A stretch of 64,000 nucleotides of DNA from Bacillus suaedaesalsae. Lineage in GTDB: Bacteria; Bacillota; Bacilli; Bacillales; SA4. The position numbers were made by a program, and so were the translations under genes. Positions 36,966 to 46,059 of this stretch are shown piece after piece. The notes under the pieces were generated by a model. That model was not told the DNA's origin and did not search any database. It saw nothing but the letters and a program-made list of their open reading frames with translations. Location of the stretch: the NCBI RefSeq assembly GCF_016890225.1, contig NZ_JAFELM010000021.1, positions 54,933 to 118,932 of the forward strand. The letters run 5' to 3'. Each line of letters begins with the position of its first letter. Position 1 is the stretch's first letter.

Positions 36966-37991
36966 ATGAAACCGTTTGTTCCTCAGTTAGTTTACTTTGA
37001 ACCTAAGGCACTTGAATATCCACTAGGAAAAGAGCTAAAAGAGAAATTCGAGAAGATGGGTTTAGAAATAAGAGAAACGACTTCACATAATCAAGTAAGA
37101 AATATACCAGGAGATAACGAACTCCAACAATATCGAAATGCAAAGTCTACATTAGTTGTTGGACTTCGTAAAACCTTAAAATTTGATACGTCAAAACCTT
37201 CAGCTGAGTATGCGATCCCATTAGCAACAGGGTGTATGGGGCATTGTCATTATTGTTATTTACAAACAACACTTGGAAGTAAGCCGTACATACGAACGTA
37301 TGTCAATCTTGATGATATCTTTGAACAAGCTCAAAAATATATGGATGAACGGGCACCCGAAATTACACGTTTTGAGGCAGCGTGTACATCGGATATCGTT
37401 GGACTAGATCATTTAACTCATTCATTAAAAAAGACAATTGAATTTATTGGTCAATCAGATTATGGACAATTACGCTTCGTAACTAAATACCATCATGTAG
37501 ATCACCTTTTAGATGCAAATCATAACGGTAAAACGCGTTTTCGCTTTAGTGTAAATTCCAGGTATGTAATTAAAAACTTTGAACCTGGTACATCAACTTT
37601 CGAAGAGAGAATCGAAGCAGCGCGAAAAGTAGCAAATGCAAATTATCCACTTGGATTCATTGTTGCACCTATTTATTTGCATGAGGGATGGAAAGAGGGC
37701 TATTTAGAGTTGTTTCAACGATTGTCTACTTCCTTGGAAGGGATTAATTTAGAGAACCTTTCGTTTGAGCTTATTCAACATCGTTTCACAAAGCCAGCTA
37801 AAAATGTAATCCAAAAAAGATACCCGAAAACCAAATTAGAAATGGATGAAACGAAACGCAAATACAAGTGGGGCCGCTATGGCATTGGGAAGTACGTATA
37901 CCAAACAGAGGAACAAGAGGATATACAAGAAACTCTACGTGGTTATATTCATGAGTTTTTCCCTCAAGCCGAAATTCAGTATTTCACGTAA
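36966..37991 (+). CDS. splB: spore photoproduct lyase
   Basis: The protein has 341 residues, close to the B. subtilis enzyme. This radical-SAM enzyme reverses the UV-made thymine dimer of spores at germination. The cluster motif is CMGHCHYC (CxxxCxxC), and TTLGSKPYIRTYVNLDD and a late conserved IQHRFT segment also fit. ATG 36,966 follows AAGAGGTGAAAGG; an in-frame upstream extension to 36,888 lies within the nrdJ terminator and is unlikely. It stands between nrdJ and mntR; forespore-specific expression would be expected but no promoter could be assigned. Confidence 0.93.
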   Translation: MKPFVPQLVYFEPKALEYPLGKELKEKFEKMGLEIRETTSHNQVRNIPGDNELQQYRNAKSTLVVGLRKTLKFDTSKPSAEYAIPLATGCMGHCHYCYLQTTLGSKPYIRTYVNLDDIFEQAQKYMDERAPEITRFEAACTSDIVGLDHLTHSLKKTIEFIGQSDYGQLRFVTKYHHVDHLLDANHNGKTRFRFSVNSRYVIKNFEPGTSTFEERIEAARKVANANYPLGFIVAPIYLHEGWKEGYLELFQRLSTSLEGINLENLSFELIQHRFTKPAKNVIQKRYPKTKLEMDETKRKYKWGRYGIGKYVYQTEEQEDIQETLRGYIHEFFPQAEIQYFT

Positions 37992-38073
37992 GACAAAAGG
38001 CTTGTGACACTTTTCAAACTATTGTAATATGATAAAAGACATCTGTTCGGAGAAAAAGTGAGGTTGATGAATC

Positions 38074-38496
38074 GTGCCAACGCCAAGTATGGAAGATTAT
38101 ATTGAACAAATTTATATGCTAATAGAAGATAAAGGCTATGCAAGAGTATCTGATATAGCAGAAGCGTTGGCTGTTCATCCGTCATCAGTTACTAAAATGG
38201 TACAAAAGCTAGATAAAGATGATTATTTAGTTTATGAAAAGTATCGTGGACTTATCTTAACCAACAAGGGAAAGAAAATAGGGAAACGACTTGTAGACAG
38301 ACATGAACTGCTTGAGCAATTTCTTTCAATTATTGGCGTTGATGATGACAAAATTTACAATGATGTAGAAGGTATAGAACACCATTTAAGCTGGAATGCA
38401 ATTGACCGGATTGGTGACCTTGTTCAATATTTTGAAGAAGATGAAACAAGAATAAAACAATTAAAAGCTATTCAAAAACTAAATAACGATAAGTAG
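38074..38496 (+). CDS. mntR: manganese-responsive transcription repressor MntR
   Basis: The 140-residue DtxR-family protein has a winged helix ([31 protein letters not shown]) followed by a dimer domain with the metal ligands in [20 protein letters not shown] (Glu and His residues in EGIEHHLS). The Asp in the opening [11 protein letters not shown] corresponds to D8 of B. subtilis MntR. With manganese it represses uptake genes. Start GTG 38,074 follows GAGGTTGATG. Its position after lipM/splB and before yqhO matches B. subtilis. Confidence 0.93.
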   Translation: MPTPSMEDYIEQIYMLIEDKGYARVSDIAEALAVHPSSVTKMVQKLDKDDYLVYEKYRGLILTNKGKKIGKRLVDRHELLEQFLSIIGVDDDKIYNDVEGIEHHLSWNAIDRIGDLVQYFEEDETRIKQLKAIQKLNNDK

Positions 38497-38526
38497 GCTT
38501 AGCTAAATAGCTAAGTCTTTTTTATT
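38496..38526 (+). terminator. terminator after mntR
   Basis: CTTAGCT pairs with AGCTAAG around AAAT, extended by one wobble and one G-C pair, and followed by a T-run. Confidence 0.75.
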
Positions 38527-38592
38527 TTTACGTACTATTTATGCCACTATCGTATTACTTATGTAACAAATGCGGGTAAGTGAGGTGGGACG

Positions 38593-39477
38593 TTGAAAGT
38601 AGACTGTGTCTTTTCGGGTGGTGGGATAAAAGGCTTTGCTTTAATAGGTGCTATTCAAGCTTTAGAGAAAAATGGATTAACTCCAGTTCGATTGGCGGGT
38701 ACAAGCGCAGGTGCAATAATTGCTGCTTTTGTTGCTGCTGGCTACTCCGGAAAAGAGCTTGAGCAAATTATGGATGAGTCCAACTTGATAGACTTTTTAG
38801 ATGCTAGAAAATCAATATTTCCTATTTCAATTATGAAATGGCTATCCTTGTACCGAAGACTTGGTCTTTACCGTGGAAAAGTTCTTGAAAGTTGGCTTGA
38901 AGAAAAATTACAAGCAAAGGGAGTCAAGGTGTTTGGTGATTTGCCAAATGAAACACTCCGGATCGTAGCCTCTGATTTAACGAACGGCAGAATAATGGTG
39001 TTCCCCGATGATTTAGAGAGATATGGTTACGACCCACGAACATTCCCGATTGCAAAAGCCATCAGGATGAGTGCCGGAATTCCTTATTTTTTTGAACCGG
39101 TAAAGCTTACAAAAGTAAAACCTCAACCAGTGATTGTAGACGGAGCCTTACTTAGTAATTTTCCTGTTTGGTTATTCGAACAAAGAAAAAAAGAGAACAT
39201 TCGCCCGCTCATCGGATTTCAACTTAGCCCTAGCCTAGAGAACCGACCGACTCATCAAATAAATAACGCAATTGGTTTATTTAAAGCTTTATTCGATACG
39301 ATGATGGATGCTCATGACATGAGATATATTTCAAGGGGGATTGAAAAAAACATTGTCTTTATTCCTGTAGATAGTGAATTATCGAGGGATTTTAAAATTA
39401 CGAAGGAACTAAGAGATAAGATGATTGTTGAGGGATTTAATCGTACTATTCACTTCCTAAATAGATGGAACTATTAA
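38593..39477 (+). CDS. yqhO: patatin-like phospholipase family protein YqhO
   Basis: The 294-residue patatin-fold serine hydrolase has the oxyanion loop SGGGIKG near the N-terminus, the nucleophile motif GTSAG (Ser in RLAGTSAGAI) and the catalytic Asp in VIVDGALLSNFP (DGA motif). No signal peptide is present, so it is cytoplasmic. Start TTG 38,593 follows GAGGTGGG. Natural substrate is unknown; lipid acyl hydrolysis is the family expectation. It converges on yqhP with a shared terminator. Confidence 0.9.
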   Translation: MKVDCVFSGGGIKGFALIGAIQALEKNGLTPVRLAGTSAGAIIAAFVAAGYSGKELEQIMDESNLIDFLDARKSIFPISIMKWLSLYRRLGLYRGKVLESWLEEKLQAKGVKVFGDLPNETLRIVASDLTNGRIMVFPDDLERYGYDPRTFPIAKAIRMSAGIPYFFEPVKLTKVKPQPVIVDGALLSNFPVWLFEQRKKENIRPLIGFQLSPSLENRPTHQINNAIGLFKALFDTMMDAHDMRYISRGIEKNIVFIPVDSELSRDFKITKELRDKMIVEGFNRTIHFLNRWNY

Positions 39478-39521
39478 AAAAGAACCGAGCACCAATATTA
39501 ATGAAGTGCTCGGTTTTTTTT
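39476..39521. terminator. bidirectional terminator between yqhO and yqhP
   Basis: AACCGAGCAC (39,483-39,492) pairs perfectly with GTGCTCGGTT (39,506-39,515), flanked by A-run and T-run, so it can serve both converging genes. It overlaps the 3' end of yqhP. Confidence 0.85.
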
Positions 39522-39848
39522 CTTGTGATTTTTTTTACCATCAATGACTGTAAGCTGTACATTGCTCTTTCGTTTTAACATAGTAGGGGATGCCGGTTTT
39601 TTTACCAATCCAGCTGCTTTTTGCTGTTTGTAACGTTTTTTTGATTTTATCGCTGCTTTACGATATCTTGAATAATCCTGCCAAGAACCATTTCTCTTCC
39701 TTTGAAGAAAACGAAAAGCAAAGTAAAAAACGACTGACATCAGCGCAATGATACCGATCATTTGTAATAAACTCCACGGATCTGTATTTACTAATCCAAT
39801 GACTGCCAAAAATGCAATCACAATAAGGATAATTTGACGAGTTCTCAT
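39498..39848 (-). CDS. yqhP: YqhP family membrane protein
   Basis: The 116-residue protein has two N-terminal membrane segments (IILIVIAFLAVIGLV and LQMIGIIALMSVVFYFAFRFL) and a long, strongly basic cytoplasmic tail ending KKNHKKKNRALH. The place matches B. subtilis yqhP; function is unknown. ATG at 39,848 is preceded by AAGGAGGTG. It converges on yqhO. Confidence 0.75.
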   Translation of the reverse strand: MRTRQIILIVIAFLAVIGLVNTDPWSLLQMIGIIALMSVVFYFAFRFLQRKRNGSWQDYSRYRKAAIKSKKRYKQQKAAGLVKKPASPTMLKRKSNVQLTVIDGKKNHKKKNRALH

Positions 39849-39926
39849 TTACAGCACCTCCTTATAAAAACGAAAAGCAAGGGTTATTACTTACAATATG
39901 TTTTAAAAGTCAGATGTTTCCACCAA

Positions 39927-40862
39927 TTAAACAATTTTCGCAGAACCCTCTTCTTCTTCCTCTAATTTTAATAATTCCTTAAATGATGCAATGGCTACTT
40001 CTACTTGATCATCTTTTGGTTCTTTCGTTGTAAGTAACTGTAACCATAACCCTGGATAACCAAGATAACGTAGCACGGGGATGTCTCTTAATCTGTTTGT
40101 GAGTTGCAAAACCTCAAATGAAATTCCAAGGACAACTGGTAATAAGGCAATTCTGTTAACAAGTCTATACCATAGTGGTTCTGTTGGTACTAACATATAA
40201 ACAAAAACACCTACAATAACTGTGAATAACATAAAGCTGCTTCCACATCGATAATGCAGTCTAGATTGTTCTTGAACATTTCTTACTGTTATTTCTTTAC
40301 CCGATTCGAAGCAATTAATAACTTTATGCTCTGCTCCATGGTACTGAAATACACGTTTAATGATTGGTGTAAAAGAAATAACGTATATGTATCCTAATAG
40401 TAATAGCAATTTAAAAAATCCTTCAAGAAGTACTTGCTCAGTTTTCGTAGGGAACATAAATTCTAAAGCAGCTGCTAAAAATACTGGGACAAGAGTGAAA
40501 ACAAACTTACCAAATAAAAATGAAATAATTCCAACAGCAGCAACACCTAAAATTAAGGTTAACTTTGATTCTTTTTTCTCTGCTAGCTTATAATCCTCAG
40601 CAGGATCAACATCATATCGCTCAGTTGAGAAGTTTAAGTGCTTCGTTCCATTTGCACTAGCTTCTAAAATGGCAACAATCCCGCGAAGGAAAGGAATTTT
40701 CTTTAGCTTCTGCAATATTGGTTTGCTTTCTCTTTTTAAGCGTAAGTATTCAATGGTCTGGTCTTTTCTACGAATAGCCGTAACATAGTTATACTTACCT
40801 CCGAACATAACACCTTCTACGACCGCTTGACCACCATAAACGCTTTTTTTATTTTCTGACAT
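39927..40862 (-). CDS. yqhQ: YqhQ, DUF1385 membrane protein
   Basis: The 311-residue protein begins with the family segment YGGQAVVEGVMFGGKYNYVTAIRR. It then has several membrane segments (about 105-130, 150-175, 215-240) and the conserved FQYHGAEHKVINCFE motif typical of DUF1385. Place matches B. subtilis yqhQ. The family has been linked to lipid or prenol-related membrane functions only loosely; I make no functional claim. It reads away from yqhR on the opposite strand. Confidence 0.85.
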   Translation of the reverse strand: MSENKKSVYGGQAVVEGVMFGGKYNYVTAIRRKDQTIEYLRLKRESKPILQKLKKIPFLRGIVAILEASANGTKHLNFSTERYDVDPAEDYKLAEKKESKLTLILGVAAVGIISFLFGKFVFTLVPVFLAAALEFMFPTKTEQVLLEGFFKLLLLLGYIYVISFTPIIKRVFQYHGAEHKVINCFESGKEITVRNVQEQSRLHYRCGSSFMLFTVIVGVFVYMLVPTEPLWYRLVNRIALLPVVLGISFEVLQLTNRLRDIPVLRYLGYPGLWLQLLTTKEPKDDQVEVAIASFKELLKLEEEEEGSAKIV

Positions 40863-41056
40863 GTTTCACCAACCTATATCAAACTTTTCGTTCATTATTC
40901 CATTCTACTAGAAAACGAAGAAAACCTCTAGATTGATCTCTTCCGTCATAAAACTTTCACTAGTATAGTCAACAATTATTCACCTTAGACATAACTAGAA
41001 AAAGTTCTTCATAGAACTGGTCAAACTGGAAACAATAATAAAGGAGGTGAGTGAAA

Positions 41057-41581
41057 GTGGCGGATAAGAAAAAATTAGAACAAAACAATAAAGAAGAACC
41101 GATGTCTACAACAGCCAAAATAGCAATAACAGGATTGTTCGGTGGAATCTTTTGGAGTTTTTTAGGCTATTTATGTTATCTTTTTAGTTTTACTAAAGTT
41201 CCACCTAATATCATTTTTGATCCGATTGCAGTTGGTGATTGGAAAGAAGGGGTATTAAGTCAGTACATTGCTATCGTTATACTAGGGTTAATCTCTATTC
41301 TAGCAGCCTTTGCTTATTATGCTATGTTAAGGAAATTTGATAAAATATGGATCGGAATTCTGTTCGGTGGTGTGCTATGGGGAATTGTCTTTGTTGTATT
41401 GAATCCTGTCTTTGAAAATATCGAACCATTACGAAAAATGGACTTAAATACTTTCGTGACATCATTGTGCTTATTTATCCTTTACGGTACTTTTATTGGA
41501 TACTCCATTTCCTTCGAAGAGTCAGAGCACCAAATGTTAAAGCAAAAGGAACAAAAACAGCCTAGCTATTCAAATGAATAG
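41057..41581 (+). CDS. yqhR: YqhR family membrane protein
   Basis: The protein has about 174 residues: a charged N-terminus and four membrane segments (ITGLFGGIFWSFLGYLCYLF, QYIAIVILGLISILAAFAYY, IWIGILFGGVLWGIVFVVL, FVTSLCLFILYGTFIGYSI). GTG 41,057 is seven bases after AAGGAGGTGA; a GTG at 41,051 is too close. Position matches B. subtilis yqhR, where the function is unknown; the protein is often annotated as a conserved sporulation-associated membrane protein, without proof here. A terminator separates it from aroQ. Confidence 0.8.
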   Translation: MADKKKLEQNNKEEPMSTTAKIAITGLFGGIFWSFLGYLCYLFSFTKVPPNIIFDPIAVGDWKEGVLSQYIAIVILGLISILAAFAYYAMLRKFDKIWIGILFGGVLWGIVFVVLNPVFENIEPLRKMDLNTFVTSLCLFILYGTFIGYSISFEESEHQMLKQKEQKQPSYSNE

Positions 41582-41591
41582 ACGATATGAT

Positions 41592-41621
41592 AGAATGTTC
41601 TTTGAGAACATTCTTTTTTTT
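41592..41621 (+). terminator. terminator after yqhR
   Basis: AGAATGTTC pairs with GAACATTCT around TTTGA, followed by a run of eight T. Confidence 0.85.
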
Positions 41622-41671
41622 GCCAAATAATGAAGCCAAAAAAAGATTAAAAAAGTGAGGGGAGTTTGCAC

Positions 41672-42130
41672 ATGAAACGCATACTCTTACTGAATGGTCC
41701 GAATCTTAACCGTCTTGGTCTACGGGAACCGCATATTTACGGTAGTGTTACACTAAACGAACTTGAACTTCAATTGAAAACCATCGCCAGTAGTAAAAAT
41801 ATTGAGCTAGTTTGTTATCAATCGAACCATGAAGGTGGATTAATTGATCAAATTCACGAGGCTGAAGTGAAGGCGGATGGAATTATTATAAATCCAGGTG
41901 CCTTTACTCATTATAGCTATGCCATTCGCGATGCGATAGCAAGTATAGCGAAGCCTGTAATTGAAGTACATATTTCAAATGTTCATGCTCGTGAGGAGTT
42001 TCGTCACACATCCGTAATTGCTCCGGTTACAGTAGGTCAAATTGTCGGCTTAGGATTGTATGGATATGAATTAGCATTATTAGCATTAGTAGAGAAATTG
42101 GGGGAGGAAGAAAAAGATGAACAAAATTGA
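41672..42130 (+). CDS. aroQ: 3-dehydroquinate dehydratase, type II
   Basis: The 152-residue enzyme dehydrates 3-dehydroquinate in the shikimate pathway and works as a dodecamer in type II members. It has the GPNLNRLGLREPHIYG start motif with the catalytic Tyr, QSNHEGGLIDQIH, NPGAFTHYSYAIRDA and the HISNVHAREEFRHTS active-site His segment. ATG 41,672 follows GAGGGGAG. The last codons overlap the start of yqhT by 14 bases, so the two are translated together. Confidence 0.93.
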   Translation: MKRILLLNGPNLNRLGLREPHIYGSVTLNELELQLKTIASSKNIELVCYQSNHEGGLIDQIHEAEVKADGIIINPGAFTHYSYAIRDAIASIAKPVIEVHISNVHAREEFRHTSVIAPVTVGQIVGLGLYGYELALLALVEKLGEEEKDEQN

Positions 42131-43178
42131 AAATCTTCGAAATCGATTCTCAGAACAAAACGTTGATGGTCTATTAATTACAAGTAATTATAACCGTCGT
42201 TACATGACAGGTTTTACAGGATCTTCTGGAGTAGCGATTATTTCCGAAGATAAAGCAGTTTTCATAACAGACTTCCGCTATACAGAACAAGCAGCAAAAC
42301 AAATAGAGGGCTTCGAAATTATCCAACACAAAGCATCTATCATTGAAGAAATTGCAAACCAAGTTGAACGTCTTGGAATTCAAAAGCTAGGTTTTGAAGA
42401 AGAGCACGTTGCTTTCAGTACATATCGTCTATATCGTGCCGGGATTAAAGCTGAGTTAATACCAGTGTCTGGTGAAATTGAAAAGTTACGCTTGATTAAG
42501 ACTGATTCGGAGATTAAGATATTAAAGGAAGCAGCGGAGATTGCAGATAATGCCTTTCAGCATATCTTAACCTATATTCGTCCGGGTAAAACGGAACTAG
42601 AGGTTTCGAATGAGTTAGAGTTTTTCATGCGTAAGCAAGGAGCAACATCTTCATCATTTGATATTATTGTAGCTTCAGGTTTACGTTCTGCACTACCACA
42701 TGGTGTTGCAACAGATAAAGTAATTGAATCTGGTGATTTTGTAACATTAGATTTTGGAGCATACTATAAAGGATATGTTTCAGATATTACTCGTACTGTA
42801 GCGGTAGGTAATCCAAGTGATGAGTTAAAGAACATTTATAATATTGTATTAGAAGCTCAATTACGTGGAATGGCTGGAATTAAGCCGGGCATTTCGGGTA
42901 AAGATGCAGATGCACTTACTCGTGACTATATCACTGAAAAGGGGTATGGAGAGTATTTCGGCCATTCAACAGGACATGGTATCGGTTTAGAGGTACACGA
43001 AGGACCAGGACTATCTGTGAAGTCTGATGTGACACTTGAGACAGGTATGGTTGTAACTGTTGAACCAGGTATCTATATTGCTGGTCTAGGCGGAGTTCGT
43101 ATCGAAGATGATACAGTAATCACAAATGATGGGAACGAGTCACTAACTCACTCAACGAAGGAACTAATTATACTGTAA
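42117..43178 (+). CDS. yqhT: Xaa-Pro dipeptidase-type M24 aminopeptidase YqhT
   Basis: The 353-residue M24 peptidase has an N-terminal creatinase-like domain and a catalytic domain with metal ligands in VTLDFGAYYKGYVSDITRT, the His in GHSTGHGIGLEVHEGP and the Glu pair in TVEPGIYI and VRIEDD. It should release dipeptides or X-Pro ends and recycle amino acids. Start ATG 42,117 overlaps aroQ. It lies directly before efp, as in B. subtilis. A second, more distant M24 protein is encoded at 32,099. Confidence 0.92.
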   Translation: MNKIENLRNRFSEQNVDGLLITSNYNRRYMTGFTGSSGVAIISEDKAVFITDFRYTEQAAKQIEGFEIIQHKASIIEEIANQVERLGIQKLGFEEEHVAFSTYRLYRAGIKAELIPVSGEIEKLRLIKTDSEIKILKEAAEIADNAFQHILTYIRPGKTELEVSNELEFFMRKQGATSSSFDIIVASGLRSALPHGVATDKVIESGDFVTLDFGAYYKGYVSDITRTVAVGNPSDELKNIYNIVLEAQLRGMAGIKPGISGKDADALTRDYITEKGYGEYFGHSTGHGIGLEVHEGPGLSVKSDVTLETGMVVTVEPGIYIAGLGGVRIEDDTVITNDGNESLTHSTKELIIL

Positions 43179-43241
43179 ACTACACCATACTAATAAATAG
43201 GGTTTGGTATCTATTATTTAATTGATTTAGGAGGATTTTTC

Positions 43242-43799
43242 ATGATTTCTGTAAACGATTTTCGAACAGGTTTAACAATTGAAGTAGACGGAGGAATCTG
43301 GCGCGTTCTTGATTTCCAACACGTTAAACCAGGTAAAGGCGCAGCATTCGTGCGTTCAAAGTTACGTAACCTACGTACTGGAGCAATCCAAGAAAAGACA
43401 TTCCGTGGTGGAGAAAAAGTAGCGAAAGCTCAAATCGAAAACCGCACAATGCAATACTTATATGCAAATGGTGATCAACATGTATTTATGGATACTCAAT
43501 CTTATGAGCAAACAGAATTACCTGCAAGTGCAATTGAGTATGAGTTAAAGTTCCTAAAGGAAAACATGAACGTTTCAATTCAAACTTACAACTTTGAAAC
43601 AATCGGTGTAGAGCTTCCAAACACAGTTGAATTAAAGGTTGTTGAAACAGAACCAGGAATTAAAGGTGATACTGCTTCTGGTGGTACAAAGCCAGCAATT
43701 CTTGAAACAGGATTATCAGTTCAAGTTCCGTTTTTCATCAATGAAGGTGATGTTTTAATCGTAAATACTGAGGACGGTAAATACGTTTCTCGTGCATAA
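43242..43799 (+). CDS. efp: translation elongation factor P
   Basis: The 185-residue, three-domain protein helps stalled ribosomes form bonds at proline runs. The conserved loop VKPGKGAAF carries Lys32, the residue that B. subtilis modifies with 5-aminopentanol. The S1-like C-terminal part has the [17 protein letters not shown] segment. ATG 43,242 follows AGGAGG. It is the third gene after aroQ-yqhT, and a very strong terminator follows. Confidence 0.96.
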   Translation: MISVNDFRTGLTIEVDGGIWRVLDFQHVKPGKGAAFVRSKLRNLRTGAIQEKTFRGGEKVAKAQIENRTMQYLYANGDQHVFMDTQSYEQTELPASAIEYELKFLKENMNVSIQTYNFETIGVELPNTVELKVVETEPGIKGDTASGGTKPAILETGLSVQVPFFINEGDVLIVNTEDGKYVSRA

Positions 43800-43808
43800 T
43801 AAATTTGT

Positions 43809-43845
43809 AAAAAAGCACTTTCCTATCATAGGAAAGTGCTTTTTT
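43809..43845 (+). terminator. terminator after efp
   Basis: A 17-pair stem (A-run plus GCACTTTCCTA against TAGGAAAGTGC plus T-run) has a three-base loop and ends in T residues. Confidence 0.92.
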
Positions 43846-44009
43846 ACTTTAACGTACGATTGCATCCTAAGAAATAATTAACTGTTCATATCCTTTCTAG
43901 ACACCTCTAGTCACTCTTCTAAAACTAACATATTTCCCTATTCTAAAGTCATTGTGTACATGCATAGGTTGTATAAGTAAAAAGTTTCAAATAATGAGGA
44001 GAATAAACA

Positions 44010-44291
44010 ATGAAAAAATGGCTTTCAGGTATTGAGACAACGGTATTATCGATGGCAGGTCTTCGTTTTTTATCAGCGTTTATTGAGTTAACTGCTGCTA
44101 TTACAATGCTTCTATTAAATGATGTAAAAAAAGCTGTAGCCGTGAATGCAGCGCTAGCAATGATTGGACCATTAATATTTATTGCAACGATGACGATCGG
44201 GCTGCTTAGTATAACCGATGAATTATCATTTTCAAAGCTAATTTTTATCGGTATAGGTGTTGGTTTTATATTAATTGGAATCTATAAATAA
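44010..44291 (+). CDS. yqhV: YqhV family small membrane protein
   Basis: The 93-residue protein has three membrane segments (FLSAFIELTAAITMLLL, AALAMIGPLIFIATMTIGLL, LIFIGIGVGFILIGIY). ATG 44,010 follows GAGGAG. Its place, between efp and the spoIIIA operon, matches B. subtilis yqhV; function is unknown. Expression with the sporulation operon is possible but not shown by the sequence. Confidence 0.78.
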   Translation: MKKWLSGIETTVLSMAGLRFLSAFIELTAAITMLLLNDVKKAVAVNAALAMIGPLIFIATMTIGLLSITDELSFSKLIFIGIGVGFILIGIYK

Positions 44292-44364
44292 CAAGGATAT
44301 GAATAGTCATAATACTCCTAAGCTCGCATACTATTTAGAATAGTAGACTTTAGAGGTGAGGAAC

Positions 44365-45288
44365 GTGGAAGAAATCTTAGATCTGTTATCTAGCAATGTA
44401 CGAGAAATCATTGAAAACTATCCTCCACATATAGTAGAGAGAATTGAAGAAATTCGCCTCCGATTACATCGACCTCTTGAAGTAATAATTGGAGGTCAAC
44501 CTCATTTTCCAACTAGATGTTCAACGATGTATGTCGTGTCTGCCGAGGACGCATCACAACTCTTAAATCGGTTAAGTCAGTATTCAATTTATACATTAGA
44601 AGAAGAACTGAAAAGAGGCTATATTACGATCCAAGGTGGACACCGTGTTGGACTAGCTGGAAAGGTCATTACCGAAAAAGGTGAAGTAAAAGCAATTCGT
44701 GATGTTACGTTTTTTAATATTCGTGTTGCCAAACAATGCATTGGCATTGCAAAGCCATATCTACCTTTTTTAACTTCTTCAGGAGAATGGGAAAACACAA
44801 TATTAATTGGCCCCCCACAATCAGGAAAAACAACATTGCTGAGGGATATTGCACGATTAGTGAGTTACGGCGTAAAAGAATTGGACATCCCTTCCTACAA
44901 AGTAGGAATTGTCGATGAGCGTTCTGAAATCGCTGGATGTGTAAAGGGAGTCCCACAACATGATTTAGGATGGCGTGTAGATATATTAGATAGTTGTCCA
45001 AAAGCAGAAGGAATGATGATGCTCATTCGTTCAATGAGTCCAGAGGTCATCGTTGTCGATGAAATAGGTAGCAAAGCTGATAGCGAATCGATTATGGAGG
45101 CAGTTAATGCTGGTGTGAAACTGATTGTTACTGCACACGGTTATGATTGGTCTGATCTAGTAAAGAGGCCAAGTTTACAGCCTTTACTAGAACAAGGTAT
45201 TTTCTCGAAGTTTGTTATTTTATCTAAAGAAAATGGACCAGGAACATGCTTGAAGATCGTAGACTCAAATGGTCAGAAGATTGGTTAG
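44365..45288 (+). CDS. spoIIIAA: stage III sporulation protein AA, secretion-type ATPase
   Basis: The protein has 307 residues, as in B. subtilis. It is the cytoplasmic ATPase of the SpoIIIA-SpoIIQ channel between mother cell and forespore. It has Walker A GPPQSGKTT, an Asp box with VGIVDERSEIAG, Walker B EVIVVDEIGS and a His-box in IVTAHG. GTG 44,365 follows AGAGGTGAGG; GTG 44,356 is within that site. First gene of the eight-gene operon, normally under sigma-E; I could not place the promoter with confidence. Confidence 0.94.
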   Translation: MEEILDLLSSNVREIIENYPPHIVERIEEIRLRLHRPLEVIIGGQPHFPTRCSTMYVVSAEDASQLLNRLSQYSIYTLEEELKRGYITIQGGHRVGLAGKVITEKGEVKAIRDVTFFNIRVAKQCIGIAKPYLPFLTSSGEWENTILIGPPQSGKTTLLRDIARLVSYGVKELDIPSYKVGIVDERSEIAGCVKGVPQHDLGWRVDILDSCPKAEGMMMLIRSMSPEVIVVDEIGSKADSESIMEAVNAGVKLIVTAHGYDWSDLVKRPSLQPLLEQGIFSKFVILSKENGPGTCLKIVDSNGQKIG

Positions 45289-45303
45289 AATGGGGGAAAT
45301 CTT

Positions 45304-45819
45304 ATGATGAAGCTACTCGGAGCTATCATTATATTAATTGTCACAACATGGACAGGTTTCGAAGCGGCCAAGCATTTAAGTGAACGCCCGAGACAAATCC
45401 GGCAACTCAAGGTCGCCTTACAGTCACTAGAAGCTGAAATCATGTATGGCCATCTACCTTTATTTGATGCATGTATGAATATATCGAAGCAAATGAAGAA
45501 GCCCCTATCATGGTTTTTTGAAGACTTTGCGAAACGTTTAAAGAATGGAGAACAAAGTGTGAGAGAAGCGTGGAATGAAAGCTTGGAGGATGTAAAGCGT
45601 TTTACAGCCTTTAAGCAAGGTGAAATTGAAGTGCTTCAGCAATTTGGAGAAACACTAGGACAGCATGATCGAATATCCCAGCAAAAACATATTTTATTAA
45701 CATTGACTCACTTAGAGCGGGAAGAACTTGATGCCCAGGATAAACAGACGAAATATGAAAAAATGATAAAAAGCTTAGGCTTTTTATCAGGGTTACTATT
45801 AATAGTTTTGTTGATGTAA
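45304..45819 (+). CDS. spoIIIAB: stage III sporulation protein AB
   Basis: The 171-residue protein has an N-terminal membrane helix (LLGAIIILIVTTWTGFEAA), a helical GspF-like domain and a C-terminal membrane helix (LGFLSGLLLIVLLM). It belongs to the mother-cell part of the SpoIIIA channel. Two adjacent ATG codons (45,304 and 45,307) follow GGGGGAAA; either can start. It follows spoIIIAA by 15 bases and precedes spoIIIAC. Confidence 0.92.
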   Translation: MMKLLGAIIILIVTTWTGFEAAKHLSERPRQIRQLKVALQSLEAEIMYGHLPLFDACMNISKQMKKPLSWFFEDFAKRLKNGEQSVREAWNESLEDVKRFTAFKQGEIEVLQQFGETLGQHDRISQQKHILLTLTHLEREELDAQDKQTKYEKMIKSLGFLSGLLLIVLLM

Positions 45820-45840
45820 AGGTAGAAAGGAGTAAAGGAT

Positions 45841-46047
45841 ATGGATATCGATGTTAGTACGATCTTTCAAATTGCTGGAGTTGGAATAGTAGTAGCCTTT
45901 CTTCATACCGTACTAAAGCAAATGGGTAAAGAGGATTACGCTCACTGGGTAACCTTAGTGGGCTTTGTATATATTATCTTCCGTGTTGTAACTATTATGG
46001 ATGACTTGTTTAAGAAAATTAAGGCTGTTTTCCTCTTTCAAGGTTAG
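45841..46047 (+). CDS. spoIIIAC: stage III sporulation protein AC
   Basis: The 68-residue protein has two membrane helices (IFQIAGVGIVVAFLHTVLKQM and HWVTLVGFVYIIFRVVTIM), the usual size and pattern of SpoIIIAC. It is paralogous to SpoIIIAD and forms part of the membrane ring of the feeding channel. ATG 45,841 follows AGAAAGGAG. The gene ends 12 bases before the apparent start of spoIIIAD. Confidence 0.93.
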   Translation: MDIDVSTIFQIAGVGIVVAFLHTVLKQMGKEDYAHWVTLVGFVYIIFRVVTIMDDLFKKIKAVFLFQG

Positions 46048-46059
46048 GAGGGGTTTGTT